Source: Leucobacter chromiireducens subsp. solipictus
Lineage (GTDB): Bacteria > Actinomycetota > Actinomycetes > Actinomycetales > Microbacteriaceae
DNA length: 64,000 nt
Reading direction: 5' to 3'
NCBI RefSeq assembly: GCF_016758195.1
Contig: NZ_QYAC01000002.1
Location: 186,001 to 250,000, forward strand
The notes under the pieces were generated by a model that had not been told where the DNA came from, ran no database searches, and saw nothing but the letters and a program-made list of their open reading frames with translations. A program made the translations under genes and the position numbers. Positions 25,199 through 34,087 of the stretch are shown in pieces; the stretch's first letter is position 1; each line of letters starts with the position of its first letter.

Positions 25199-25736
25199 GG
25201 CGCACCCACCCCAGTACGCGATCCCACACCGAGGGCAGCATTGTCACCTCAGCCTCACCCAAGGCGTGGATGCGCCGCACGATGCCGTGGCGACGCCGGC
25301 GTACTGACGGCTCCCGCCCGTACACTCCGAGAAGTAAACACCGCACCGCCGCATCTTCTGACAATACGATCTGCGTCCGTGTACTCCGCACGCTGAGTGC
25401 CCACACGAGAAGTGCGACTCCCACGATCGCCGCGCCTACGCCGGCCGCAGCGGCAAGCTGCTGGAACTGCGCCGTAGCCTCAGCAAACCCGAAGAGCAAT
25501 GCTCCTGCGCACAGCCACGCAGCGCTGCGGGCAACCGCCCACCGCGCGCGCTCCAGGTGCTCAACGGTGACGGCCTCATCGGCGCAGGCCACACGAAAAG
25601 TGCCGAGCTGCCCGAGCGAGAGCGCGAGTCGCTCACGATTCAGACGCTCCTGCGAACATGCCACCTTATCCCGCGGTTCAACGGGTCGAGTGCGCCCCTT
25701 TGGTGGGTTTGGCCAGGTGAGTGTTGTCGCTCCCAT
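25188..25736 (-). CDS. Two-helix membrane protein of the conjugation operon
   Basis: 182 aa. The start is set at ATG 25734-25736, which overlaps the upstream stop (TGATG). Two adjacent membrane helices in the middle (SAAWLCAGALLFGFAEATAQF and AAGVGAAIVGVALLVWALSV) are followed by an arginine-rich cytoplasmic part (REPSVRRRRHGIVRRIHALG). Topology is similar to its upstream neighbour. No family recognised; probably a structural or regulatory channel component. Confidence 0.6.
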   Translation of the reverse strand: MGATTLTWPNPPKGRTRPVEPRDKVACSQERLNRERLALSLGQLGTFRVACADEAVTVEHLERARWAVARSAAWLCAGALLFGFAEATAQFQQLAAAAGVGAAIVGVALLVWALSVRSTRTQIVLSEDAAVRCLLLGVYGREPSVRRRRHGIVRRIHALGEAEVTMLPSVWDRVLGWVRRGA

Positions 25737-26311
25737 CACCCCCGTACCTTCCGCACCAGAAGCTCCCACAATTTCGGGAGCTTCTCAACGGTCGCCCCGG
25801 CGACTTGTTCGAGCTCACCCCAGACCAGCTTCCGCGCCCTTGCCCGCAGGTCACTGTCCGCGAGATCCGTGTCGGTCGCCCAAAGCAGCGCCTTCACAAT
25901 CGAACGGTCACTCGCGGTGACGGTCGCTTGGAGCTGCGATCGCGACTGGAAGAACCCCATCGCCGCGAAGAGCGCGCCGCACCCCGCGAACAACCACACC
26001 ACCTGCGGAAGGCCCGAAAAAGCGCCAATCGTCCCCAAGAGCATGCCCAGACCACCGAGCAAGAAGTACGGTTGCACCGGTGAGAGCAGTTCGATCTTCA
26101 GTAGTTCGTTCGTGTGCTCCAGACGGCACCCGTCGATCTTGCGTAGACGTGCGTGCAGGAGCGCGAGCTCGCGTCGCGCAACAGCGTGCTCCAGAATTGC
26201 GCGCTCCGCCTCGGCGACGGTCTCAGCTTGCAGCTCTTCGTACGCGAGTCGCGCGAGCCGGCGAGTGCGCACCCCGTGCACGCGGGAACTCAGCAGGTGA
26301 TGACTGGTCAT
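25736..26311 (-). CDS. Two-helix membrane protein, first gene of the conjugation operon
   Basis: 191 aa. A long N-terminal helical, coiled-coil-prone region (LAYEELQAETVAEAERAILEHAVARRELALLHARLRK) is followed by two membrane helices (PYFLLGGLGMLLGTIGAF and VVWLFAGCGALFAAMGFF) and a helical C-terminus. It is the promoter-proximal gene of the minus-strand run, so the regulatory region should be the structured stretch at 26312-26646. No family recognised. Confidence 0.6.
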   Translation of the reverse strand: MTSHHLLSSRVHGVRTRRLARLAYEELQAETVAEAERAILEHAVARRELALLHARLRKIDGCRLEHTNELLKIELLSPVQPYFLLGGLGMLLGTIGAFSGLPQVVWLFAGCGALFAAMGFFQSRSQLQATVTASDRSIVKALLWATDTDLADSDLRARARKLVWGELEQVAGATVEKLPKLWELLVRKVRG

Positions 26312-26411
26312 GCCTTACGAACAGGCAGAGCGCGCAGTGATCGCTTCGCGAGGAGCGCACTGGGGTGCGCCTGGTTCGGACCGGCACGGAGGCCGGCGCT
26401 TTCCTTGTTCG

Positions 26412-26613
26412 GGGCTACGCCCCGTTTTCTTGCCGTGAAGCCTTCGGCAGCGTACGAACGTTCCGTGTTCCACCTACTCACCCACAGAACCGCTTCGCGC
26501 CCCTGCTTGCCGCTGCGTGCTCGCGTGTCCTTCGGCCACGCGGGCCCACCGCTGTGAGTAGGTTCCACACTCCACGTTCTGCAGGCACATTCGTGCCTTC
26601 ACGGCAAGAAAAC
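26412..26613. other. Large imperfect inverted repeat with nested hairpins (oriT or ncRNA candidate)
   Basis: This non-coding region lies between divergent operons. Outer arms GTTTTCTTGCCGTGAAG (26424-26440) and its exact complement (26597-26613) match over 17 bp. Inner arms CCTACTCAC (26473-26481) and GTGAGTAGG (26554-26562) also match exactly. A smaller hairpin GGGGCTACGCCCC precedes the outer arm (from 26412), and CGCGTG...CACGCG sits in the central loop. The whole 26312-26646 gap has no convincing ORF. Nested symmetry in the gap between transfer operons suggests a transfer origin, a structured leader RNA or a regulatory locus. Confidence 0.55.
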
Positions 26614-26646
26614 GTGAGGGAGGGATACGAGAGAGGGAGAACCAAG

Positions 26647-26760
26647 ATGTTGGAGCACATTGACCCGGTATCGGGTGGTCTGATCGCAGGAGTGCTGTGG
26701 ATCGTCGTTGGGTACAAGTACTGGGTCGTCCCGGCCCTCCGGAAGGGGAAGCAGAAGTGA
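26647..26760 (+). CDS. Single-pass 37-aa membrane protein
   Basis: ATG with GGGAGA upstream. One hydrophobic helix (GGLIAGVLWIVVGYKYWVVPAL) and a basic C-terminus (RKGKQK). Its stop overlaps the GTG start of the next gene (GTGA), showing that the two are co-translated. It is too short for confident family assignment; small membrane proteins of this kind occur beside conjugation loci. Confidence 0.6.
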   Translation: MLEHIDPVSGGLIAGVLWIVVGYKYWVVPALRKGKQK

Positions 26761-27392
26761 GTGCCACGCAACTTGCGTTCGATTTCGACGCGATGTTCCT
26801 CATGGACATGCTCGCGGATCTCCCCGCGTGGGACGGGGCACCGCTCGGGTACCACGAGGAGTACCGGTCGCCCGCTGAACTCGACGCGGCGTGGGATCGC
26901 TACCGCCTAGTTCACGGCAACCATGGTTGTGTTCCACAAAGCCACATGTGGTCGCGCCCCTACTGCAACGCGTCGACGCTTGCGGCCGGAGAACACGCGC
27001 TCGATCTGTTCAGTGCCGAAGCACACTGCCCCGATGAACGCGAGGTCGGGCACTCCCACAATCCGGGCGACCTGCCTGGAAACACTCGATACCAGGCGAT
27101 CTGTGCTCCGTGCGGGTGGCGACTGCTCAGCGATGACGAATCAGCGGTGATCGAAGCGTGGCATGACCACGCTTTCCCGGGGTGGCGAGAACTGCCCACC
27201 ATTCCGTCAAAGGTCACCGGAATCCCCGGGCGCGGGAAGAGCAAACTGCAGGGCTGGATTGAGGAACACTACCCGGACCAGTGGCAGATGCCGGGTCACC
27301 CGATCATTACTGCCCGAGGCGGGGTCGGCACCCGCCATGTCCCGGGACGTTCACCGTGGGGTGGATACGACCTCTCCGACTCCGCACTCTGA
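26757..27392 (+). CDS. Hypothetical element protein (211 aa)
   Basis: GTG start overlapping the upstream stop. Soluble, Trp/His-rich: LAFDFDAMFLMDMLADLPAWDGAPLGYHEEY at the N-terminus, then a central C-x2-C (YQAICAPCGWRLL) and EAWHDHAFPGWRELPTIP. This pattern resembles DUF6349-like proteins of actinobacterial plasmids and phages (recalled, not searched). The Cys pair plus His residues could bind a metal. Followed by a hairpin terminator. Confidence 0.6.
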   Translation: MSATQLAFDFDAMFLMDMLADLPAWDGAPLGYHEEYRSPAELDAAWDRYRLVHGNHGCVPQSHMWSRPYCNASTLAAGEHALDLFSAEAHCPDEREVGHSHNPGDLPGNTRYQAICAPCGWRLLSDDESAVIEAWHDHAFPGWRELPTIPSKVTGIPGRGKSKLQGWIEEHYPDQWQMPGHPIITARGGVGTRHVPGRSPWGGYDLSDSAL

Positions 27393-27399
27393 CACTTCT

Positions 27400-27432
27400 G
27401 AGTGTGGGGCGGAATCCATCCGCCCCACACTC
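27400..27432 (+). terminator. GC hairpin, likely terminator
   Basis: Perfect 14-bp stem starting GAGTGTGGGGCGGA with a 5-nt loop, 7 nt after the stop of the preceding gene. It is not followed by a U-run, so termination is inferred from position and stem strength. Confidence 0.65.
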
Positions 27433-27538
27433 ACACTCTCGAAACGCCCTCCCTGCCCATACGCAATTTCATTGACGGGAACTTCAACGTCCGAAGTGTC
27501 CCGTAGGTTGATTCATAGACGGAAGGTACTGATACACA

Positions 27539-29596
27539 ATGACCAGTTCAACACCCGCCAGGACGATGCGGAGCCTTGGAGCTGCCGCCCTCGCCATCGG
27601 CCTCACCCTCGGCCTCGCACTCCCCGCGAACGCGACCGCAGAGCCCCCGGCCGTGCCGGTCGAGACCACGCGCGAGCAACCCCAAGAGCAGGCCCCGCCA
27701 GCCCCAGCCCCAGAAGTGGAAACCCCTGCCCTCCCAGCAACGCCTGACGTCGACCAGGCCGAACCGGCCCCAGCCCCTGAGCCTGCACCCAGTGCAGAGT
27801 CGGGCATCTCCCTCGAGGAGCGCGCTTCACACCTCGAACCACTCATCGTCAACGAGCCACCCCTGGACGCACTCCGCGACCCGGCAACAGCTCCAGGCAC
27901 CCAGGCGGACCCGAACGCGGTGACAAACGCTGCACCTCGCAGCAACACGGCAGCGACGGTCACCGCGACCGGGGGTACGAAGAGGTTCCTGGACGTCCCC
28001 AAGGGGCATAAGTTCTACAAGCCCATCATGTGGATGTACCAGACCGGACTTACCACCGGTGTGAAGAACGCGAGGGGGGTGAGCTTCCTTCCGTCCTCAC
28101 AGCTCACCCGCGAAGCAGAAGCAGCGTTCCTGTACCGGGAAGCTGGCAACCCGTCATTCAAGATGCCTAAACAGCGCTTCAAAGACGTGGGGCCGTCACA
28201 TAAGTTCTACAAGCCGATCATGTGGATGAAGGCCGGGGGCCTCACTACCGGGATCAAAACGAAGCAGGGCCTCAAATTTGAGCCTTCCTGGAAGCTCTCC
28301 CGAGAAGCGATGGCTGCGTTTCTCCACCGCGTCGCAGGCAAGCCTGGTTTCACCGCGAAAAATGGGTTCCCTGACGTGAAGCGCGGCGACAAGTTCTACC
28401 GGCAGATCATGTGGATGCAGTCCGCTGGACTGACCACAGGCATCAAGACCGACACCGGGATCATCTACGACCCCAAACGGACGGTCACCCGGGAAGCGAT
28501 GGCCGCGTTCATGTACCGGAACGCCGGTAGTCCCGAGTTCATCGATTCCGGCACGGTGAAGCTCGCCGGGACGATCATGGTCGGGGAAACTGTCACCGCA
28601 AGCGCCTCCGGGTGGACCCCCTCCTCGATCGCCTACAGCACCCAGTGGATGAAGAACGGAAAGGCAATCCCCGGGGCGACAGAAGCTAAGTACACGCTCA
28701 CCCCAGAGGATGAAGGGGCCAAGCTACAGGTCAAGATCTCCGGTAGCCTCCCCAACACGAAATCGGTCACGATGACCACCACCCCGATCATTGTGAAGGG
28801 GCTCGAAGTCATCCCGGGAACGGTGAAGATCACGGGGACCCCAGAGGCCACGAAAACAATCACCGCAACCGCGAGCGGGTGGGTGCCAGCGGCGGCCGTC
28901 ATCAGCTACCAGTGGCACCGCGCCGGAACCCCCATCAACGGGGCGACGGGAGCAAGCTACACCCTCACTACCGCGGACATCGGCCAGAAGGTCACTGTGC
29001 GCCTCTCCGGTACTCTCGCCGGCTACAAGACCGCGTCACTGACCTCAAACCCTGTAACCGTGAAGCCAAAGCAGATCACCGTTGCTGAAGCCACAGAGAC
29101 CGTGCGACAGACGATCTTCTCCGAAGTGAACCGAATCCGCACCGGCTACGGCCTGAACGCCCTCGAATGGGCACCACAGTACGCACGAGGGGCAAACGAC
29201 GATTCGAAGCGTCAGCTCGACGCCTACCTGAAGACTGGCGACCTCGCAGGTCATGTGCCAAGAATCACATACTGGCAAAACTACGGTTTTGATGACCCTT
29301 CAGAAATCCCCTATGACGTGCTCGCTGGGGATTACGGGAACACTCCGGAACGTATCGGAAAGGACATGGTGGCGGGTTGGATGCTTTCTCCCGGCCATTG
29401 TTGGTGGGTGCTCAGAGAATCGTCGACACACATGTATCCCGGGGTAGCGCTCACCAGAGACTCGAACTTCAATGCAGGCGGAGGCGGTGGGATGGGAGCA
29501 TCGATGCTCGCTTTCCGTCTTGACTACACCTGGGATGAGGACCCCAACTACAACGATCAGGATCCTTCGTGGGTTGCGAATCAGGTTTGCCGGTAG
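27539..29596 (+). CDS. Secreted SLH-like/Ig-like/CAP-domain surface protein
   Basis: 685 aa. It has a Sec signal peptide (RSLGAAALAIGLTLGLALPANATA), a Pro/Glu-rich linker to about 140, and three SLH-like repeats of about 55-60 residues (each with F.DV...HKFYKPIMWM, GLTTGIK, REA.AAFLYR) to about 335. Two Ig-like repeats follow (VG.TVTA.ASGW...QW..NG..I.GAT...YTLT..D.G), then a C-terminal CAP/SCP-like domain (SEVNRIRTGYGLNALEWAP...; MVAGWMLSPGHCWWVL). SLH-like repeats bind cell-wall polymers; CAP domains occur in secreted proteins of varied function. As ICE cargo it may act in surface attachment. ATG with GGAAGG 12 nt upstream. Confidence 0.85.
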   Translation: MTSSTPARTMRSLGAAALAIGLTLGLALPANATAEPPAVPVETTREQPQEQAPPAPAPEVETPALPATPDVDQAEPAPAPEPAPSAESGISLEERASHLEPLIVNEPPLDALRDPATAPGTQADPNAVTNAAPRSNTAATVTATGGTKRFLDVPKGHKFYKPIMWMYQTGLTTGVKNARGVSFLPSSQLTREAEAAFLYREAGNPSFKMPKQRFKDVGPSHKFYKPIMWMKAGGLTTGIKTKQGLKFEPSWKLSREAMAAFLHRVAGKPGFTAKNGFPDVKRGDKFYRQIMWMQSAGLTTGIKTDTGIIYDPKRTVTREAMAAFMYRNAGSPEFIDSGTVKLAGTIMVGETVTASASGWTPSSIAYSTQWMKNGKAIPGATEAKYTLTPEDEGAKLQVKISGSLPNTKSVTMTTTPIIVKGLEVIPGTVKITGTPEATKTITATASGWVPAAAVISYQWHRAGTPINGATGASYTLTTADIGQKVTVRLSGTLAGYKTASLTSNPVTVKPKQITVAEATETVRQTIFSEVNRIRTGYGLNALEWAPQYARGANDDSKRQLDAYLKTGDLAGHVPRITYWQNYGFDDPSEIPYDVLAGDYGNTPERIGKDMVAGWMLSPGHCWWVLRESSTHMYPGVALTRDSNFNAGGGGGMGASMLAFRLDYTWDEDPNYNDQDPSWVANQVCR

Positions 29597-29612
29597 AAGG
29601 CATTCACTAATG

Positions 29613-29662
29613 CGGAAGGGCTGTGGCCCCCGGGGAAACATCCCCGGGGGCCACAGCCCTTC
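29613..29662. terminator. Very strong bidirectional terminator
   Basis: Perfect 22-bp stem beginning GGAAGGGCTGTGGCCCCC with a 6-nt loop. It lies between the convergent surface-protein genes ending at 29596 (plus) and 29679 (minus). Near-T-rich sequence follows on the plus side (TAGCTGGTTTTGG). Confidence 0.9.
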
Positions 29663-29678
29663 CTAGCTGGTTTTGGTG

Positions 29679-32600
29679 TTACAGCGTCGCGAGCTCCTCC
29701 TCAGTCGCGGCTTCCAGAGCAACGTTCTTGCGCTTGCGGTAGACCGAGATCGCGTACACGATCCCGCCACCGCCCAGCAGCACTCCAGCACCGATGAGCA
29801 GCGCGAGCATCCCATCACCACCGGTGATCGCGAGGCCCGGCGTCGTGGGCGGAACGACGGGCTTAGGCGTGACCTCGAACTTCTCCGAAGCCTCCCCACA
29901 CTTGCCCTCGTGAAGGACGTAATCCTTCTCATCAACGCGCATCGTGAGGGTCTCGACGTACCCGCCCATACCGATGTGCTCTTCTGTGGTCTTCACCGAC
30001 TTGGAACGGTACGTGCCGGCCTTTGAGACCGGGAGGCCGTCCTGATCAGCGAATGCCTTCAGCTCGGTCTCCGGCGTGCAGGTGAGCTCACCGTTCGCGG
30101 CGTACTCGTACGCCTTCCAGGTCAGGAAGAACTCGGCGTCGCCGTCCTTCGGGAACTTCCCGTCGACGATCGCGTCATCCCACATGTCCTCACCAACGGT
30201 GCGGGTCCCTGCAGACTCCGTACGGACCGTTGGCGTGGTGACGGTGGTGGTCTCGTTCGGGAGACCGCACACGCCGGTGCTGAGCACGCGCTCAGTTTCG
30301 CCCTCGATCTGCACGAGCTCTTCCACCCACCAGATCGTGTCCCCGTACTCGGGCAGGACCCGCATCTCAGGCGAGGTGACGCTACGGGTCAAGACACCAT
30401 CAACGTCTTCACCCTCTGCCGGGACAGCGACAGGCGTGGTTTCGAAGAGCAGGTTGTCGGTGGTGCAGACCGACTGTTCGGTGCCGGTGAGGGACGCATC
30501 GCCGCGGTACGCCTTGAAGCGGGCCTCGTGGCTCACGCCCTCGCGCTGCGAGATCGGGCCGGTGATCGTTGCGGTGTCCTGCATCGTCTCACCCACGACC
30601 ACGAATCCGCTTGAGTCGGTGACGGTATCGGGGACCGAGATCAGAGTGGTCTCGTTCTCCAGCCCGCACTCACCTGTGTGGAACACGGTGCGGTTCTCCC
30701 CTTCGATGAGCGTCACGGTCTCAACCCACCAGACCGGGCCCTCCCATGCCGCTTCTGCAACGACTGCGGGGGATTGCCACTCGCCTGGACCGGGAACGGC
30801 GATCGCTTCGGTCTGGAACAGCTGGTTATCGACGGTGCACGCAGGAACGCGAACCATTTCCTCGCCGGGAAGGACCGTCTCGGCCTGGTTCTCGACCTCG
30901 GTGAATGCTGGACGGTATCCGGTGAACGTCGACTCCCACTGGGCGCCTGCGGCGCTTGAGAAGTCACCCGAGGCGATCAGGGTGTCCACGATGTGGTCAC
31001 CTGCGACAGCGGACTCGATGGCCTTCGTCTCGAACTCGGGGAGTGCGACACGGGTCGTCTCGTTGTCTAGCCCGCACTCACCGCGGTGAATCAGCTGTGC
31101 ATCGCCCGTTTCAGGGACGATGTAGAGCGATTCCACCCACCACAGCTTCTGGCCGTGCTCAAGGCGCGAGGTAAAGCTCGGGGACTGGTAGTCACCGACC
31201 CCGTTCACCTGCACCATGTCCGAGCGGAAGACGCGGTTCGTCGCATCACACACCGGTGCCACCGTTTCGGCACCTTCTGCAGCAGCAACCGTCTCGTCCG
31301 GTGCGGTGAACGCGTCAAAGCGGAGCTGGTAGTTCACTCCCGCGACCAGGCTGCCAGAGACTGTGGCGACGTCGTACACTTCGTCACCGATTTTTGCCTC
31401 GGGAAGCGCCTGGGTAATGACTGCGGGCTGGCCCACCTTCGTGGTCTCATTCGCTACGCCGCACTTACCCTGGTGAACCACATTGCCATTTGACGTCACC
31501 CGCTCCACCCAATGGATGGTGCCTGCGCTCTTGACTGGCGTCGGGGTCGACTTGAACTCTCCGAGACCGGGGACAGCGATGCCGCCCTCCTTGTAAACCG
31601 GCTGCGCGACGCACTGCTGCGCTGCGCTCATGGCGGACAGTTCCTCTTCGGTCCAGGTCACCGGATCCTGTCGGGTCTCCATCACGGGGTCGCGGCCCGT
31701 GAGAACCACCGGCTTGCCAGCCTCGTCAACCACAGGTTCGCCGTCTTCGCCCAGCTCCTGCACCGGGTAGGCGGTGCCATCAGCTGCGACACCGGAGGTC
31801 GCAACGCCATTGGCGTCGACCGTGGGGATCTTCGCACCGGACTCATCGAGCAGCGCTACGCCCTCAGCGTTTGCCCACCATGTCGTCCACCGCAGCTCGC
31901 CCGTCGCGGGATCCTCAGCCTGCGCATCGTATGCCGCACCCAGGACAGGATCCCAGTTCGCGTCGACCTTGGTCGCGCCAACCACTGGCTTCAGGTAGGC
32001 GGTGAAATCCGCCTGCGCGTTCTGCCACATATCAACGGTTGTGTTCGGCACCGCCGTAACGATGAGAGTATCCTGCATCGTTCCGCCGATCTCGGCGTCC
32101 GGCTGCGCAAGCGACGACGCACGTGGCTCTTCCTTTCGAGGAGCCGATGCTGTCTCCGCGGCCAGTGTCCCCTTCAAGTCCTTCACTGTGGATGCACCGG
32201 TCGCTACGGCTACGCGCTGCCCCACCTTCCCGCTCGCCGTCGCCGTGTTGTAGACGTCCAAGAATGGCTCGTAGCCCTTCGTCCCCTTCGATACCCAGGT
32301 TGCGGAAACCTCGAGTTTCTTGCCCGGAACCTTCACGTCGACGTAGCGGGCGGACGCCTCAGAAGTGGTGACCTCCAAGGTGGCGGCCCCGTTGCGCACC
32401 CAAGTGCCGTTCTTTACGGTGAGCTTGTTCACGCCCTTCGGGTACGCGACCCGGAACCGGCCGAACTTCCCGTTCGGGTCCTTCTCGATCTTGAGGCTGC
32501 CGGTGACCTTTTTCGGTGCGACGGGTGCTTTCGCGAAAACCTGGGCCTCGTTGATGAAGACCTGTGCCTGCTGGAGTGCTTCCCGACCCTTGGCAGACTT

Positions 32601-33086
32601 CTGGAGGTTCGGAACCTTCTCCGAGTAGTACTGCGTATCGCCACGGATCGCCCAGACCGCGAGCTGAGTCGCCACCGCGTGACCGACGTGACCTGACTGG
32701 CCGTACTTGTCGATGATGTAGTTCATCTGCCGCATACCCTCTTTGTTGGTATACGCCGAGAACATGCCTGGCCGGCCCGGCAGCGTGTTCAGCCGGCCCG
32801 CGGCCGAGTGCGCGCCGGAAGGCTCACCCATCGCGACCTCGATACAGTACGCCCGCTTCCCATCGGGCATCTTGAAGTTCGAGATCGTTCCCGCACCATC
32901 AAATGTCATCTGTTCGCCGCGAGGCAGCGCCTGAGCAGGCTTCGGTGACTCGGTCAGCACGAACCCACCGGCCAGCAGTGCGCCGGCGAGAACGGTGGTC
33001 CCGACCTTTCTGAGTCGTGTTCGCCATTTGCTCAGCGGGCGAACCGCGTCCGGCGCGGATGCGCCGGGTGATGTTGTCATCTGCAT
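29679..33086 (-). CDS. Thioester-domain adhesin with repeat stalk and sortase signal
   Basis: 1135 aa from ATG 33084-33086 (GGAG 10 nt upstream); ATG 33113 is an alternative adding nine residues. After a signal peptide (VLAGALLAGGFVLTESPKPAQA), residues about 70-150 carry a thioester-domain signature: YCIE (Cys at about 79) and TQLAVW (Gln at about 138), which in this family form an internal Cys-Gln thioester that bonds covalently to host or partner amines. Then comes a long stalk with at least five copies of a module of about 130-150 residues ending CG..NETT.V, typical of isopeptide-type pilin/adhesin domains. The C-terminus has LAITGG, a hydrophobic helix and RKRK: an LAxTG-type sortase anchor. 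No sortase lies in the window. Confidence 0.85.
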   Translation of the reverse strand: MQMTTSPGASAPDAVRPLSKWRTRLRKVGTTVLAGALLAGGFVLTESPKPAQALPRGEQMTFDGAGTISNFKMPDGKRAYCIEVAMGEPSGAHSAAGRLNTLPGRPGMFSAYTNKEGMRQMNYIIDKYGQSGHVGHAVATQLAVWAIRGDTQYYSEKVPNLQKSAKGREALQQAQVFINEAQVFAKAPVAPKKVTGSLKIEKDPNGKFGRFRVAYPKGVNKLTVKNGTWVRNGAATLEVTTSEASARYVDVKVPGKKLEVSATWVSKGTKGYEPFLDVYNTATASGKVGQRVAVATGASTVKDLKGTLAAETASAPRKEEPRASSLAQPDAEIGGTMQDTLIVTAVPNTTVDMWQNAQADFTAYLKPVVGATKVDANWDPVLGAAYDAQAEDPATGELRWTTWWANAEGVALLDESGAKIPTVDANGVATSGVAADGTAYPVQELGEDGEPVVDEAGKPVVLTGRDPVMETRQDPVTWTEEELSAMSAAQQCVAQPVYKEGGIAVPGLGEFKSTPTPVKSAGTIHWVERVTSNGNVVHQGKCGVANETTKVGQPAVITQALPEAKIGDEVYDVATVSGSLVAGVNYQLRFDAFTAPDETVAAAEGAETVAPVCDATNRVFRSDMVQVNGVGDYQSPSFTSRLEHGQKLWWVESLYIVPETGDAQLIHRGECGLDNETTRVALPEFETKAIESAVAGDHIVDTLIASGDFSSAAGAQWESTFTGYRPAFTEVENQAETVLPGEEMVRVPACTVDNQLFQTEAIAVPGPGEWQSPAVVAEAAWEGPVWWVETVTLIEGENRTVFHTGECGLENETTLISVPDTVTDSSGFVVVGETMQDTATITGPISQREGVSHEARFKAYRGDASLTGTEQSVCTTDNLLFETTPVAVPAEGEDVDGVLTRSVTSPEMRVLPEYGDTIWWVEELVQIEGETERVLSTGVCGLPNETTTVTTPTVRTESAGTRTVGEDMWDDAIVDGKFPKDGDAEFFLTWKAYEYAANGELTCTPETELKAFADQDGLPVSKAGTYRSKSVKTTEEHIGMGGYVETLTMRVDEKDYVLHEGKCGEASEKFEVTPKPVVPPTTPGLAITGGDGMLALLIGAGVLLGGGGIVYAISVYRKRKNVALEAATEEELATL

Positions 33087-33112
33087 TGCGATGACTCTCC
33101 AAACTGCATCCA

Positions 33113-33126
33113 TAGGTGATCACCTA
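33113..33126. promoter_or_regulatory. 14-bp palindrome at the adhesin gene start
   Basis: TAGGTGATCACCTA is a perfect palindrome touching the upstream candidate ATG of the adhesin gene. Its position between promoter region and coding sequence suggests an operator for control of the adhesin. No cognate regulator can be named. Confidence 0.45.
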
Positions 33127-33203
33127 GTGCGTGCGGCTGGGATGCTACCGCTGCACGACACATAGAAGATGCCCAGAGGCGCGCAGTGAGCCTCAACCAG
33201 AAA

Positions 33204-33235
33204 TGTGGAGGCCCGCCCGTAGGCAGACCTCCACA
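33204..33235 (-). terminator. Terminator after the DUF2637 gene
   Basis: An 8-bp outer stem (TGTGGAGG / CCTCCACA) extended by an inner GCC/GGC pairing. On the minus strand it is followed by TTTCTGG. It ends the replication/maintenance operon before the adhesin promoter region. Confidence 0.6.
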
Positions 33236-33257
33236 AGAAAGCGAGAACGTGAATGAG

Positions 33258-34085
33258 TCAGAGGACTGATTGCACCAACTCCGATCGTTCTTCGAATGCG
33301 CCGTCCTCCTCCATCTTCTTCAGGAACCGTTGCCCAGTCTTTGGAGTTTTGTTTCCGAGCCACTCGCCGACGAGCTTCCCGGTTGGACGTTTCGCCATTT
33401 CGCGAACATGGGTGAGCACCATCTCGCGGACCACATCTTCATCAACGTCGATGGCGGGTTCATTTGTCGCACTGTGCTGTGCTCGCGGGCTTGTCACCTC
33501 GTGTGTTTCGACACGAGACTCTGCGAGTACCGCAGCGCGAAGCGGAACCACAGGGAGCGGAAGCGTCTCCTGAACCAGCTTCACGGGGGCCTGGCGAACA
33601 GGGGCCGGCGCTGACAGCTTCGCTGAGGCCGCATCGGCTCTCTCGCGCTGCGCCTGGAGTTTGAGTCGCTCCTTCTCGTCGGGGACAAGCATCATCACCA
33701 GGTGGGTGATCGCGAGGAGCGCCGCCGGCGGCGTTGAAGCGAGTACCGCGGCCGCCCAGGGGCTTGTGAGTGTGAGGTCTGCCGCACGCCACGCATGCGT
33801 GGCGTTTGCCACGATAGAGACACCCGACAGCAGCACAAACGTGGAGTAGGCAAGCCACCTACCGGGGACACCTCGCATCCGAAATTGGGCAGCAGCAATC
33901 ATCGTCGCCACCGTCCCCACGTCCACCAGCACAGGGAACAACTCAGGCAACGGGAGGCCATTGACGCGAGCCACATCGATGAGGGTGGCGTACGAGATCG
34001 CCATCGCGGAGATTCCGACAATCGCGAGCGGGATCCCGAGGGACACCACCAGAGTCCATGTGCGTGGGGGCTTTTTCGCGCTCAT
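33258..34085 (-). CDS. DUF2637-type (Spd-like) membrane protein
   Basis: 275 aa from ATG 34083-34085, 2 nt after the upstream stop. Four membrane helices occupy the first 140 residues (LVVSLGIPLAIVGISAMAISYA, LFPVLVDVGTVATMIAAAQF, LAYSTFVLLSGVSIVANATH, AVLASTPPAALLAITHLVMML), as in the DUF2637 proteins of actinobacterial plasmids, some of which affect plasmid spread. A linker leads to a C-terminal winged-helix-like region (VREMAKRPTGKLVGEWLGNKTPKTGQRFLKKMEEDG). It may couple the membrane to DNA in element transfer or maintenance (inference). Confidence 0.75.
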   Translation of the reverse strand: MSAKKPPRTWTLVVSLGIPLAIVGISAMAISYATLIDVARVNGLPLPELFPVLVDVGTVATMIAAAQFRMRGVPGRWLAYSTFVLLSGVSIVANATHAWRAADLTLTSPWAAAVLASTPPAALLAITHLVMMLVPDEKERLKLQAQRERADAASAKLSAPAPVRQAPVKLVQETLPLPVVPLRAAVLAESRVETHEVTSPRAQHSATNEPAIDVDEDVVREMVLTHVREMAKRPTGKLVGEWLGNKTPKTGQRFLKKMEEDGAFEERSELVQSVL

Positions 34086-34087
34086 GG

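Noticed and set aside
31512..32696. 394-codon plus-strand ORF
   Set aside because: Antisense to the adhesin stalk; Arg/Leu/His-rich with no recognisable domain.
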